A stretch of DNA of 64,000 nucleotides from CAVQFB01 sp963711675 (GTDB lineage: Bacteria; Acidobacteriota; Terriglobia; Terriglobales; Acidobacteriaceae): contig CAVQFB010000017.1 of the NCBI GenBank assembly GCA_963711675.1, positions 185,715-249,714 on the forward strand. The letters are read 5' to 3'. Below the pieces are notes generated by a model. It had not been told where the DNA came from and made no database searches. It was given only the letters and a program-made list of their open reading frames with translations. This document shows positions 46,104 through 55,408 of the stretch, one piece after another (within the stretch, counting starts at the first letter, position 1; each line of letters starts with the position of its first letter). The translations under genes and the position numbers were made by a program.

Positions 46104-47169
46104 ATGAAGAGAGTATTTCTGCTGATCGTTGTACCGGCCCTGCTGGTCGCGCTGGGGTTTGCACAGACTCCCGCCGCGAGCAGCAATGCAGACCAGAGCA
46201 ACATCAAGGGTTGCCTGGGTGGCTCTGACGGTAACTACACACTGGCGGAAGACAACACTGGCCAGACTTTCAAACTCACCGCGAGCGGGGTTGATCTCAA
46301 GCCACATCTGGGCCATGACGTAAAACTTATCGGGAACAAAGCCAGTGGGGCGGCGAGTTCCGGCGCTGCTGATAACAGCTTTGCCGTCATCGCACTGAGC
46401 ATGATCTCCGAACACTGTGGCGCGGCCGCGGCGGCACCCGCTGCTACTGTCAGCACGCCCGCGGAGACTGTAATCGCGCCGCTGCGCCTGCCGCTGCGAC
46501 TGTAACACGACTGCCAGCGCGCCTGCTGAACCTGCCGCAGCTAACACGACTGTCAACGCGCCAGCTACAACTGCCGCTGCTACGCCCGACGCGACGGTCA
46601 ACACACCGACTGCTGCACCCACCGCGACTGATAGCAGACCTGCGATGGCCGCTGCCGCACCTGACACCACTGTCAGCGCACCTGCTGCACCCGCCGCCGC
46701 ACCTGACACACCTGTGATCACGCCTGCTGGACCTGACACGACCGTCAAGAAATCCTCCGACATTGACGGCGCACCTGCTGCGTCAGCCGCTCAGCCGACG
46801 CGGCCGTCAGCACGAACTCGGAGAGCACCAGCGACACCCGCTGTCGTTGCTACGCCCGCTGAGACCGTCGGCACACCTGTCGTCGCCGCTGCCGCACCCG
46901 CTGCGACGGTCAGCACTCCTGCGGAAACGAACACCCCACCGGCTGCAGCCGCCACCAACCCGGCCACCACCGCTTCGGGCGGATCCTTGTGGGTCTTGGT
47001 TTCAGTTGTCGTGCTGGTGCTCGTCCTGGGGGCACTGGTCCCTCTCGTCAACAGATGGAGAAAGCGAAAACTTTTGGAGCAGACGAGCGCTCAAAATCTC
47101 TCTTTTACGCATGAAGCGAGCTCCGACCGAGGCAAGAGCGACAAGCCAGAAGTGCGGAAAGCTGCCTAG
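46104..47169 (+). pseudogene. Secreted protein with Ala/Thr/Pro tandem repeats and C-terminal anchor, frame-disrupted
   Basis: ATG 46104 has GGAGG five bases upstream and a signal peptide (VFLLIVVPALLVALGFA). The globular domain (about 30-110) includes KGCLGGSDGNYTLAED and KPHLGHDVKLIGN, a small beta fold seen in exported acidobacterial proteins. The frame stops at 46503. In the next frames the same composition continues as a repeat of about 15 residues (TTVSAPAAPAAAP, DATVNTPTAAPT, ATVSTPAET), then a membrane helix (LWVLVSVVVLVLVLGALVPL) and a basic tail to 47169. Frame changes occur near 46470-46503 and a compensated pair near 46795-46850. Restored, it would be a secreted or surface protein tethered at the C-terminus with a flexible stalk. 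Function unknown. Confidence 0.6.
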
Positions 47170-47356
47170 GCTAGGTGCAAAGACATGCGTCGAGAGTAAA
47201 GAAAATAGCGGAGAAGGCCACTTTCAAAGCGTGACGTAGCAAAGACCCGGTTGAGTTCCTCAGAGGTTGGCCAGCCCTTAGTGCATCCACCAAGCCTGGC
47301 CACCGGTTCTCACGATGATCAAATTTTCGCAATTTTGAGATTTGAGTGGGGTAATT

Positions 47357-47581
47357 ATGACTTCCCAAATAGTGAGCTTGCAGGTGACAGCCAGCATACC
47401 GATTGGCTGCGATTTCTGGTCGGAAGATGACGGCTGGAAGGGGCTCTGTAAGTGTGCGTCGGTCACGGTGAGCGGCAACAGCTTCGAAGACGCTAAGAAG
47501 AACATGGCACTTGAACTACAAGTGCAGATCGAAAGAATCTTGCGTGAGCATCCCGAGGGAAGTGTACGGCACATTGCCTGA
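47357..47581 (+). CDS. Small HicB-like protein (putative)
   Basis: 74 residues from ATG 47357 (a TTG at 47342 is possible). The segment DDGWKGLCKCASVTVSGNSF followed by EDAKKNMALELQVQIERIL resembles the HicB antitoxin fold, a partial RNase-H-like beta sheet followed by an amphipathic helix. No HicA-type toxin gene is adjacent and no DNA-binding tail is present, so a toxin-antitoxin role is doubtful. It may be a stand-alone HicB-like domain protein. Confidence 0.5.
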   Translation: MTSQIVSLQVTASIPIGCDFWSEDDGWKGLCKCASVTVSGNSFEDAKKNMALELQVQIERILREHPEGSVRHIA

Positions 47582-47724
47582 GCCAGGCCGCGCAACCTTC
47601 CACCACTACCAATGCTTTCCGCGGACTAGTAGTGCAAATCGGTCAAGATTGAACAGATTGGTTTGATTCGTACCGATATTGTTTTGCTCACTCGAAACTT
47701 CACGAACGTATGGGAGGGGGTCCC

Positions 47725-48456
47725 ATGCCAAAGAACAAAGGGGAATACTGGGATAGGACCACGTCACCGGAGTTGGATATTTGGAAAAAGCCACAGAGCA
47801 CTGTCTCGGCCGACCAGGCTGCAGCTTTGTACGAGAGCATGATTACAGAAGCCAGGACCGTAGCTCAGTTCCGCTTTCGCATCTTGGTGGTGGATGATGA
47901 ACTCTCACTGCGCGAAACCGCAGCGCTGATTTTGGAAAGCGGGGGCTATGAGGTGCTCACGGCCGCAGACGGTGTGGACGGCCTGCACGCGCTTAGCAAA
48001 TCGCTGCCCGATCTAATCATCTCCGATTTGAACATGCCTCGGATGTCGGGATTTGAATTTCTGGCGATAGTGCGGGAACGCTTTCCGCATATCGCAACCA
48101 TTGCCGTGAGTGGAGACTACATCGCAGCGGAAAATCCATCGGGTATTCTGGCGGACGCGTTCCTGCAAAAGGGACACTACGCTCGCAAAGAGCTTTTCCA
48201 CGAGATTGTGCGGCTCTTGGACGCTTCCCCCATCCGGTCGGAAAGAAGGAAGAGTGAGATTGCTCCACTTTTCGTGCCACGGGACAACGCAGGATATCTG
48301 ATCATCACATGCCCCAAATGCCTGCGTCCAAACAGACTCGAAGCGATGGGTTTGAACGGTGGCCTACACCAAACGACCTGTCAGTTATGTGGCATGCCGG
48401 TGAGTTTTGAAATCAATCACGAGATTGAGCCGCTGATGAAACGTAACCAGGCCTGA
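47725..48456 (+). CDS. Response regulator with C-terminal zinc-ribbon-like domain
   Basis: ATG 47725 is chosen because GGGAGGGGG lies just upstream. 243 residues. A 50-residue N-terminal extension is followed by a receiver domain: RILVVDDELSLRETAALIL (acidic pair), phosphoacceptor in LPDLIISDLNMPRMSGFEF and switch region TIAVSGD, with Lys in FLQKGHY. The C-terminal part contains CPKCLRPNRLE and, 20 residues later, CQLCGMP, two CxxC pairs that would hold zinc. No DNA-binding helix-turn-helix is present. The protein could bind a partner protein or nucleic acid through the ribbon. No kinase gene is adjacent. Confidence 0.8.
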   Translation: MPKNKGEYWDRTTSPELDIWKKPQSTVSADQAAALYESMITEARTVAQFRFRILVVDDELSLRETAALILESGGYEVLTAADGVDGLHALSKSLPDLIISDLNMPRMSGFEFLAIVRERFPHIATIAVSGDYIAAENPSGILADAFLQKGHYARKELFHEIVRLLDASPIRSERRKSEIAPLFVPRDNAGYLIITCPKCLRPNRLEAMGLNGGLHQTTCQLCGMPVSFEINHEIEPLMKRNQA

Positions 48457-48990
48457 GCCCATGAGCAGTTCCAGTCTTAGTGATTCTTGCTGGGCAAACT
48501 TTCTGCTGTGCTCAGAAGGACAGACTCTGTCGTGGCCGAACTGTCGATCGTGGAATTGGTGGGCAGACCGCATGCCGTGGGGGCTCTGTTAAGCGCCTGT
48601 AGGTGTTGACAAAAAGGGCTGAGGAACACTCTGGTGGGGTCGTGGTGCTGCGAGCTTTGCTCGCAGGCATTTCGGTGATCCCAATTCTTCTCAAGTGAGC
48701 TATCTTGCTCAGACGCGAAAACTCGCATCTGTCATTATGTACTCCTGAGTGTGTAGACGGAGCTGCGACCGCTGATTCGCAGCTCTTACTTCCCAGGTCG
48801 TCGCGGTGAGAATCCCAGGATTCACACCGCAAGCGACCACATCCAGCTAATCGGCGTTCTTCATCCGTGTGCATGCCGCCAAACCTTGCGGCCCACACGA
48901 TTCGACCCTAAAAGCTCTCGGACAAGGAAATCAGGGCAACCCTCGGGCGGATGAGAGGAGTTAGCCCGCGAAACAAGGAAGGTCAAGATC
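48457..48990. other. Intergenic region, 534 bp
   Basis: No supported gene. A perfect seven-base stem (TGCGAGC/GCTCGCA, 48649-48665) with a three-base loop lies within it. The minus-strand open frame 48512-48898 lacks coding character. The last 20 bases hold the ribosome site of the next small gene. Confidence 0.4.
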
Positions 48991-49179
48991 ATGCCTTTAA
49001 TTCAATTGCTGGAAGTTCTCATCGTGGTGGGTGTTCTCCTGTGGCTGGTCAATCGCTTCATTCCAATGCAGGCATCCATCAAGTCAATTCTGAATGGCGT
49101 CGTGGTGATTGCCGTGGTTCTGTGGATCCTGAACGTTTTTGGGCTCTTCCATTCCCTTTCACGGATCCATGTCGGTTGA
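48991..49179 (+). CDS. Small membrane protein, Thivi_2564 family
   Basis: 62 residues; AAGGAAGG lies about nine bases before ATG 48991. The sequence PLIQLLEVLIVVGVLLWLVN, then RFIPMQASIKSILN, then VVVIAVVLWILNVFGLF, forms two membrane helices and matches the Thivi_2564 small-protein family closely. These are found next to stress-related genes in many Proteobacteria and Acidobacteriota; function is unknown. Confidence 0.8.
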   Translation: MPLIQLLEVLIVVGVLLWLVNRFIPMQASIKSILNGVVVIAVVLWILNVFGLFHSLSRIHVG

Positions 49180-49267
49180 AGCGAGGGCGTTACCAGTCAA
49201 AGCTGAACGCACCAACCGACATTTACAACACAACGCAACACGGCAGCCACCTGCCAAGGAGACATTT

Positions 49268-50910
49268 GTGAAGGCAAAGTTTTGTTAGCCGCCGCAATCG
49301 CCCTGAGTTTGACCGCATTAGCTCAGACCAATTCTCAAACAACCATGGCCGTTGAACCCATGACCCAGACACCCACGTTCCGGGTGACGGTAATCAGCCG
49401 CAGCGTGCAGGCCGTCAACTATCAGCATCGCAGCGGAGCTACCAAACTGGATTTCGCGGGCACGGACCTGATGCCTTCGGCGAACGGCGAAGCCAGAGTG
49501 GAAAGCAAGCGGGGCTACATCGAGATCGAAGCCGAATTTGGCAACCTGCAAAAGCCCACAACTTTCGGCAACGAGTATCTGACTTACATCCTGTGGGCGA
49601 TTTCGCCCGAGGGCCGGGCCGTGAACCTGGGAGAAGTGCTGGTAGGCGGCAACCATCGCAGCAAGCTGGACGTGACCACGGACCTTCAGGCGTTCGCCCT
49701 GATCGTTACCGCGGAACCTTATTATGCCGTTCGCCAGCCCAGCAATGTGGTCGTGCTCGAAAACGTCGTTCGCGACGACACCAAGGGAACTACCGAGGCA
49801 GTCAACGCAAAGTACGAACTCATGGAGCGCGGCGGCTACATTCCCACCGGCTACAAGTTCGACCCTGTGGTTCTGAATGCCAGGTTGCCGCTGGAATTCT
49901 TCGAGGCGCGGAATGCTCTGCGCATCGCGCAATCCGAGGGAGCCGAGAATTACGCCAGCGACAGCTATCAGCATGCCGTCCAGTTAATGAACAACGCGGA
50001 TGGATATGCCACAAGCAAACACATCGACAAAAAGCCGCTGATCGCAGTTTCCCGCGAGGCAGTACAGACTGCTGAAGATGCACGGCGATCGCAGTCAAGA
50101 AGATCGACGAGGAGCGCCTGGCGAACGAACGCCAGGCCTCCGCGGACGCGCAGGCGCAATCGCAGGCGCAGGCCGACGACGCAACCGGCAGAAAGAACAG
50201 GCCCAGTCCGACCGAGGCCCGAGCCGCAGTCTGATCAAGCCCGGGCCGAACTCGCCAAGGCTCAGGCAGAGTCGGATACAGCAAAAGCGAGGACCGACAC
50301 TGCGGATGCACAATCTGCAACTGCGAAGGCCAGATCCGATATGGCGGACAGCCAGGCTGCATCAGCCAATGCACTCTCCGCAGCCCAGGCCGATGCCGAC
50401 CAATCCCGTTTAGCTGCACAGCAGGCCCAGTTGAGCACGCAGCAAGCGGAAGCCGACAAAGCGGCCATGCGCACGCGATTGTCGGAGCAGTTGAACACGA
50501 TTCTTCAGACTCGCGACAGCGCTCGCGGGCTCATCGTCAGCATGTCCGATGTCTTGTTTGACACCGGGAAGTATTCGTTGAAGCCGGGTGCCCGCGAGAA
50601 GCTGGCGAAAGTCGCCGGCATTCTGCTCGCTTACCCTGGACTCAACATTGAAGTCGGCGGCTACACGGACAACGTGGGCGGCGATGAAATGAATCAAAGA
50701 CTGTCCGAGAACCGTGCCGGCTCAGTGCGCGATTACCTGGTGCAACAAGGCGTGGCGGCAAATTCAGTCAGCGCCAGAGGTTTCGGCAACACTTTGCCGG
50801 TAGCCACAAACGATAACTCCGCGGGGCGGCAGCAGAACCGGAGAGTGGAACTGGTCGTATCCGGCGATGCCATCGGCAATCCGATCACAACGACCGGAAG
50901 CTTGCGGTAG
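49268..50910 (+). CDS. OmpA-family peptidoglycan-binding protein with Ala/Gln-rich coiled-coil linker
   Basis: GTG 49268 with AAGGAG six bases upstream begins MKAKF, then a missing T in the run at 49279-49283 breaks the frame; the remaining open frame runs from TTG 49282. Signal: LLAAAIALSLTALAQ. Residues 20-260 hold a beta-rich domain (FRVTVISRSVQAVNYQHRSG, FGNEYLTYILWAISPEGRAV). The next 150 residues form an Ala/Gln-rich coiled coil. The OmpA-like C-terminal domain has DVLFDTGKYSLKPGAREKL, YTDNVGGDEMNQRLSENRAG, ARGFG and QQNRRVELVV. Between about 50085 and 50240 the frame is locally shifted: other frames read IAVKKIDEERLANERQASAD and RQKEQAQSD, so compensating indels are present. It would link outer membrane and peptidoglycan. 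Confidence 0.85.
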
Positions 50911-50939
50911 CGCAATCAGCAGCAATGGAGGTAGCAGTT

Positions 50940-51601
50940 ATGAAAATAATTGGAATCACCAGTACGGCGATTCTTTCGTTGCTTCTCGGAATCTGCTGCT
51001 CCTGCCTATGCGCAGGAGCAGGGCGAGAAGCAAGACCATCCCGAACAGCAACAGAACAAACAAGAGCAAGCCAAGCCCGAACAGCAGCACGCTCAGCAGC
51101 AACAACAACATGCTCAGCAACAGCAGCAGGACCAGAACAACAGCAGCAACGTGCCCAGCAACAGCAGCAAAACCAGAACAAGCAACAGCAGCACGCTCAG
51201 CAACAGCGGGTCCACGAACAACCCCAGCACACTCAGGAACAGCAACGGGTCGAGCAGAGCGCCTGGCAGCAGCACAGCTCACAACGCTGGGACTCCGACC
51301 ACCGCACTTGGCAGCAACGTGGCGGCTACCACGGCTACCGCATCCCCGACGACCGGTTCCAGGGATACTTTGGGCCGCAGCACGGGTTCCGTATCTACGG
51401 ACTCCCCTTCCTGGTGGTTGGCGGATACCCGCGCTTCCAATACGAGGGCTATTGGTTCAGCGTCGTCGATCCATGGCCAAACTACTGGGCGAATGACTGG
51501 TACGACAACGACGACGTCTATGTCTCCTACGTCGATAACGGCTATTACCTGTACAATGCAGGTATCCCAACGTCGGAATTGCGGTCAACATCTCGAGGTA
51601 A
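50940..51601 (+). pseudogene. Gln-rich exported protein with C-terminal YXD-rich domain, frame-disrupted
   Basis: ATG 50940 has GGAGG upstream. Signal MKIIGITSTAILSLLLG is followed, after one extra base near 50988, by SAAPAYAQEQGEKQD. A Gln/His/Asn-rich tract of about 100 residues shifts frame again near 51130. The C-terminal domain reads GGYHGYRIPDDRFQGYFGP, FRIYGLPFLVVGGYPRFQY and DWYDNDDVYVSYVDNGYYLY. It should end RYPNVGIAVNIS at TAA 51599-51601 after a missing base near 51558; the unshifted frame runs on to 51686. The tail matches small exported proteins of unknown function common in Acidobacteriota and Proteobacteria. The Gln tract is a candidate for disorder or aggregation. Confidence 0.62.
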
Positions 51602-51667
51602 CTATGTGCCCGATGCAGCTTCGGGAGAAGCTGCATCCTTTTACGAACACATAAGAAGGAGCAACAC

Positions 51668-51822
51668 ATGCTTGGAACTATATTGATCGTGATTTTGGTC
51701 TTAGCGCTTTTTGGTGCGCTGCCCGGTGGTCGCATAGCCGGGAGTGGGGCTATTACCCGACCGGAGGAGTGGGACTGGTCCTCTTCGTCGTTGTGATTCT
51801 CCTGCTGATGGGTCGGATTTGA
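51668..51822 (+). pseudogene. Very small DUF3309-like membrane protein, one frameshift
   Basis: AGGAG stands seven bases before ATG 51668. The first frame reads MLGTILIVILVLALFGALP; after one missing base near 51720 it continues WSHSREWGYYPTGGVGLVLF and VVVILLLMGRI, ending TGA 51820-51822. Total about 51 residues. The restored protein is a close match to the DUF3309 family (MLGTIL start, WGYYPSGG-type centre, GRI end), small hydrophobic proteins of unknown function. It sits 67 bases after the Gln-rich gene. Confidence 0.65.
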
Positions 51823-51883
51823 GCCATGCAGCCACCGGGCAATTTCGCCGGGCGCCATTGCCAAGCGTTGGCGCTTGCTTGCC

Positions 51884-54022
51884 ATGCGCGCAGGGGCGGT
51901 TCTCCTCATCGTGCTGATGTGCCACACTGGCTCGTCCGGATACTCCGTTCTGACCCATGAAGAAATCGTCGACCTGCTCTGGGCCGACGAGATCCAGCCT
52001 CTTCTGCTCAAGCGATTTCCGGGACTGTCTGAGGACCAGATCAGGGAGGCCCATGCCTACGCATACGGAGGCGCCGTCATCCAGGATCTCGGCTACTACC
52101 CGTTCGGTAGTAGAGAATTCAGCAACCTGGTGCATTACGTCCGCAGCGGAGACTTCGTCCGCGAGCTGCTTCTCGAAAGCCAGGATGTCAACGAGTACGC
52201 CTTCGCGCTGGGTGCCCTGTCGCACTATGCCTCGGACATCGCTGGCCACCCGGCTGTCAACCAGGCTGTCGCAATCCAATATCCGAAGCTACGAGCGAAG
52301 TTTGGCAAGTCAGTTCGGTTTGCTCAGGACAAGACGGCACATTTGAAGACCGAGTTCGGGTTCGATACGGTGCAGGTCGCGAAGAATCGTTACGCGTCGC
52401 AGCAGTACCACGATTTCATCGGATTCCAAGTGTCCAAGTCCCTGCTGGAACGGGCCTTTCCTGTTGTGTACGGAGTGGAACTGAAAGACGTACTGACCCA
52501 CGAGGATCTGGCGGTGGGTTCGTATCGTTTCGCGATCAGCCGGCTGATTCCCCACATGACCGAGGTCGCACTGCAAACCCATAAGAAGGAGCTGATGCAG
52601 GAGACCCCGAATTTCGCGAAACGGAAGTTCCTGTATCGTCTTTCGCGCTCGGATTACGAGAGGCAGTGGGGCAAGGACTACGTGAAGCCAGGCCTCGGCA
52701 CGCGCATTTTGTCGACCCTCCTGCGGTACATGCCGAAAATTGGTCCTTTCAAAGGGCTCGCATTCAATAACCCGACTCCTAAGACCGAAGATCTGTATAT
52801 CAAGAGCATCAATGCGACCGTCGATCAATACCGGGCATTTCTCGAAGAAGTGCGCGCTGACAAACTGGTGTTGCCCAACTGCGATTTTGATAGTGGCCAA
52901 CCAACCAAGGCAGCGGAATACTCGCTCACCGACGACACCTATGCCAAATTGCTGGCTCAATTGTCCGAGCGGAAGTTCGATCAGACATCGCCTGAGCTGC
53001 GCGATAACATCCTGCAGTTTTATTCCGATTTGTCTGTGCCGATCGAGACGAAGAAGGACCAGGTTCGCTGGCAAGGCGTTCTGGCTGCTGCTGGACCAAT
53101 TGAAGTCGGTGGCGGCAGTGCCGACGGTAGCGAGCAATCCGGCACAGTGATCCCAATGCGGTTTCTTCACTTCAGGAACGCAGCTGTGAATGTCGTCCGC
53201 GACATGGAAAAGAATCACACCATGGCCTTTGCCGCGGCGTTGTCGTACTACTTCGTCCTTTCTCTGTTTCCTTTTTTGATCTTGCTTTCTGCGGTCGTTG
53301 CTTATCTGCCACTCCCGCACCTCTTTAGCCAGGTCATGGAACTCATCGCGCGCGTGGTCCCCGCCGCCAGCATGGTCCCGCTCAGGAATCTGGTGAGGGA
53401 TACGATCCTGTCCAGGCACGGCCGTCTGCTTACCTTCGGCATTCTGTTCACCCTGTGGTCGGCATCGAGCGGGTTTACGGCTCTGATCGAAGCCCTCAAC
53501 ACAGCCTACGATGTCTCGGAAACGAGGCGCTATTGGAAGACGCGCAGCCTTGCCATGGGCCTTACCTTCTCGGTTGGATTTCTGCTCCTCGTTGCCCTTG
53601 GGCTGCTGCTTGTGGGTCCCAGGCTGAGTGAGTGGCTGACCGCCACATTCGGGATGGGAGCTCTCTGGCCTTACGTTCGATGGGCGGTCGCAATTGGGTG
53701 CACAGTTCTCGCGGTTGAACTCCTCTACTTCGTTGCGCCGAATGTGAAACACAGTTTCGTGAGCACGCTGCCCGGAGCGTTGATCGCGGTAGGCGGCTGG
53801 ATCGGGCTGTCTTACCTGTTCGGGATCTACTTGCAGGATTTTTCTATGTACGGCAAGGGCTATGGCAGCCTGGGGGCAGCGCTTGCCTTCAGCATTTGGC
53901 TCTATTGGACCGGCTTCGTGATATTGGTCGGTGCCCAGTTCAATTCAGAGCTTCTGCAGGAAGTGAGAGCGAGATTGGTGCCTGAGGGGAAGCTACGCCC
54001 GGAGTCAAACTTGGCAGCCTAA
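51884..54022 (+). CDS. Zinc-dependent phospholipase C-like domain joined to YihY/BrkB membrane protein
   Basis: An open frame from TTG 51875 (ATG 51884 preferred) to 54022. Residues about 20-415 are a ZnDPC-type domain: LTHEEIVDLLW, GGAVIQDLGYYPFGSREFSN and FALGALSHYASDIAGHPAVN with metal-binding His and Asp. Residues about 430-715 are a YihY/virulence-factor-BrkB membrane protein: MAFAAALSYYFVLSLFPFLI, then several helices and GYGSLGAALAFSIWLYW. In the alternative frame the first domain continues DQLKSVAAVPTVASNPAQ to TGA 53148-53150, and ATG 53156 then begins MRFLHFRNAAVNVVRDMEKN. A one-base gain near 53085 would thus merge two genes artificially. Either reading is possible; two adjacent genes are slightly more likely. 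Confidence 0.8.
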   Translation: MRAGAVLLIVLMCHTGSSGYSVLTHEEIVDLLWADEIQPLLLKRFPGLSEDQIREAHAYAYGGAVIQDLGYYPFGSREFSNLVHYVRSGDFVRELLLESQDVNEYAFALGALSHYASDIAGHPAVNQAVAIQYPKLRAKFGKSVRFAQDKTAHLKTEFGFDTVQVAKNRYASQQYHDFIGFQVSKSLLERAFPVVYGVELKDVLTHEDLAVGSYRFAISRLIPHMTEVALQTHKKELMQETPNFAKRKFLYRLSRSDYERQWGKDYVKPGLGTRILSTLLRYMPKIGPFKGLAFNNPTPKTEDLYIKSINATVDQYRAFLEEVRADKLVLPNCDFDSGQPTKAAEYSLTDDTYAKLLAQLSERKFDQTSPELRDNILQFYSDLSVPIETKKDQVRWQGVLAAAGPIEVGGGSADGSEQSGTVIPMRFLHFRNAAVNVVRDMEKNHTMAFAAALSYYFVLSLFPFLILLSAVVAYLPLPHLFSQVMELIARVVPAASMVPLRNLVRDTILSRHGRLLTFGILFTLWSASSGFTALIEALNTAYDVSETRRYWKTRSLAMGLTFSVGFLLLVALGLLLVGPRLSEWLTATFGMGALWPYVRWAVAIGCTVLAVELLYFVAPNVKHSFVSTLPGALIAVGGWIGLSYLFGIYLQDFSMYGKGYGSLGAALAFSIWLYWTGFVILVGAQFNSELLQEVRARLVPEGKLRPESNLAA

Positions 54023-54033
54023 TGGGAGGGAAT

Positions 54034-54207
54034 ATGGCAGACAATGAATGGACCGTGAAAGACTTGACTGAGGCCTTGCAACAACTGCCATCAGACGCAA
54101 AGGTCTACTACGAAATGGGGCCAAATGGCCCGTGCACAATTGGGAAAGCGCGATACGTCAAAGTCTTTGGCGAGGACGACAAGATGGGAGTGCTACTGGA
54201 CCGATAA
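54034..54207 (+). CDS. Small conserved hypothetical protein
   Basis: 57 residues from ATG 54034, with GGGAGGG just upstream; the alternative ATG 54022 overlaps the preceding stop. The sequence MADNEWTVKDLTEALQQLPS, then KVYYEMGPNGPCTIGKARYV, is acidic and soluble with no recognised family. The TVKDLTEALQQLPSDAKVYY segment resembles short helix-strand proteins that pair with other small stress genes. Likely co-transcribed with the YihY gene. Confidence 0.6.
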   Translation: MADNEWTVKDLTEALQQLPSDAKVYYEMGPNGPCTIGKARYVKVFGEDDKMGVLLDR

Positions 54208-54714
54208 GGTCGCCTAACAAAATGGCATACAGCCCTCCTCTCGGGATCGTGGTTCAGGCAAACAAGAGTCCCCACACTTGCTGAAACAGCGCCAACATAT
54301 TGGCTTCGTTGGGAGTCAGTTTTGAGTAGTCACCGGCTTCTTAGCCGTCCCTGCAGGTGGAGATGTTGCGCCTTACGTTCCGCGAAGCGTAATTCTAAGA
54401 AAGCGGACAGCTCCCAAGAATCGTGCCGCAGTCTCGGCCAATATTGGCCATGCGACAGGAGTTCGGAAGTGAGCCATTATGCACAGTATTTCGAAGAGAA
54501 ACGAGCGAATCTATAGATGCCTTCGGGGAGCAGTCGATCCGCCAAACCAGACGGCCGGCCGGCCTCTTGAGGCAGAGCTAGCCCAGACAAGGTGGTTCGC
54601 GGGCCATGGGCAGATGTTTGTCAGCCGGAATCCGCGACCGTTCTCCTTCCATTGGGAGCCACCTAGTCAGGGCCGGCGTCGAATCGCACGCATCCTCGAG
54701 ACGGAGGCAATGAA
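54208..54714. other. Intergenic region, 507 bp
   Basis: No gene is supported. Open frames at 54322-54516 and 54479-54784 have no ribosome site, hydrophobic pattern or family resemblance; the latter overlaps a better small gene in another frame. No clear promoter or hairpin was seen. Confidence 0.35.
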
Positions 54715-54834
54715 ATGCACCCGGAAGATCTACTTAAGCCCGACCTTTTCAGCGAAATGGTGCTGTTGGGTAGCGGTGGGCTGATATTCATTTCAGTGCT
54801 GCTGATCGTAGTGAGTGCGCTCACCCGAGCGTGA
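54715..54834 (+). CDS. Very small single-pass membrane protein (39 aa)
   Basis: ATG 54715 follows GGAGG by eight bases. The 39-residue product begins MHPEDLLKPDLFSEMVLLG and continues as one hydrophobic helix (LIFISVLLIVVSALTRA), ending at TGA 54832-54834. The good ribosome site and amphipathic-then-hydrophobic layout support translation. No family recognised. It precedes a hypothetical gene and may be co-transcribed with it. Confidence 0.5.
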   Translation: MHPEDLLKPDLFSEMVLLGSGGLIFISVLLIVVSALTRA

Positions 54835-54935
54835 CTGTGCGTGGCAGAGGCAACTTCGATAGCGCCGACACCGGTCGGCCGGCCCAGACATGGCCCTCAG
54901 ATGTGAGGCACGCTCTCGGTCCAGGGAGTGGACTT

Positions 54936-55382
54936 ATGAAACCCAACGGAAACCAGAGTCTTGACCGAGTCCTTGAGTCTGCAGTTGTTGTGAGTTGGTC
55001 AGACCTGATGCGCGGCGCCCAAGGCGGATTGATTCATGTTGAATATGGCTTCGCCACGAGCGGCACTTTGGATTATCTGCAGATCTGGTCATCCACAACC
55101 AGAGGCCGTTGGCTTCTGGCTTGTTCGTACTGGATGTCAGCCTCCAGATTTCACGGCGCCGGCATCCACTTCGATAATCGATACGAATCGGAAGGCCTGG
55201 CGCACATTCTGGAAGTTGTGATGCAACACCAGAACGCATTCGCTCTTTCCCCAAACCTCGGTCGACAGGGATTGCTGCAGATATCCACTCCCACGCAAGA
55301 AGAAGGAACGGCAGCAGCATCTTCGGTCAGCGCAGCCTACGACTCTGTCAGCTCATCTCTTGCCCAGCCTGTGCTGACCTGA
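54936..55382 (+). CDS. Hypothetical protein
   Basis: The frame is open from 54831, but ATG 54936 (MKPNGNQSLDRVLESAVVVS) is preceded by GGAG and avoids a Gly/Arg-rich non-conserved leader. About 148 residues, with a central SWSDLMRGAQGGLIHVEYGF, LDYLQIWSSTTRGRWLLACS and GLAHILEVVMQHQNAF, then a Ser/Ala-rich tail. Soluble mixed alpha/beta in character; no family recognised. Its neighbours are small hypothetical and proline-rich proteins. Confidence 0.55.
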   Translation: MKPNGNQSLDRVLESAVVVSWSDLMRGAQGGLIHVEYGFATSGTLDYLQIWSSTTRGRWLLACSYWMSASRFHGAGIHFDNRYESEGLAHILEVVMQHQNAFALSPNLGRQGLLQISTPTQEEGTAAASSVSAAYDSVSSSLAQPVLT

Positions 55383-55408
55383 ATTTTGGGTGGTTTATTG
55401 GAGTCACA

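Noticed and set aside
45906..46763. Long minus-strand frame of Ala/Val/Gly-rich protein
   Set aside because: It is the antisense image of the GC-rich Ala/Thr/Pro repeats of the plus-strand gene, with no ribosome site or domain.
48649..48665. Perfect seven-base stem with three-base loop
   Set aside because: Too short, far from the upstream stop codon and without a T run; not called as a terminator.
50948..51300. CAG/CAA-rich tract considered as a nucleotide tandem repeat or CRISPR-like array
   Set aside because: It is irregular Gln/Asn/His coding sequence with no spacer structure; no CRISPR repeats occur in the window.
52310..53752. 480-codon minus-strand frame opposite the ZnDPC/YihY gene
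   Set aside because: The plus strand carries clear domains and membrane helices; the antisense frame is Arg/Gln-rich and featureless.
54322..54784. Two plus-strand open frames (54322-54516 and 54479-54784)
   Set aside because: No ribosome site or coding character; the second overlaps a better-supported 39-residue gene in another frame.
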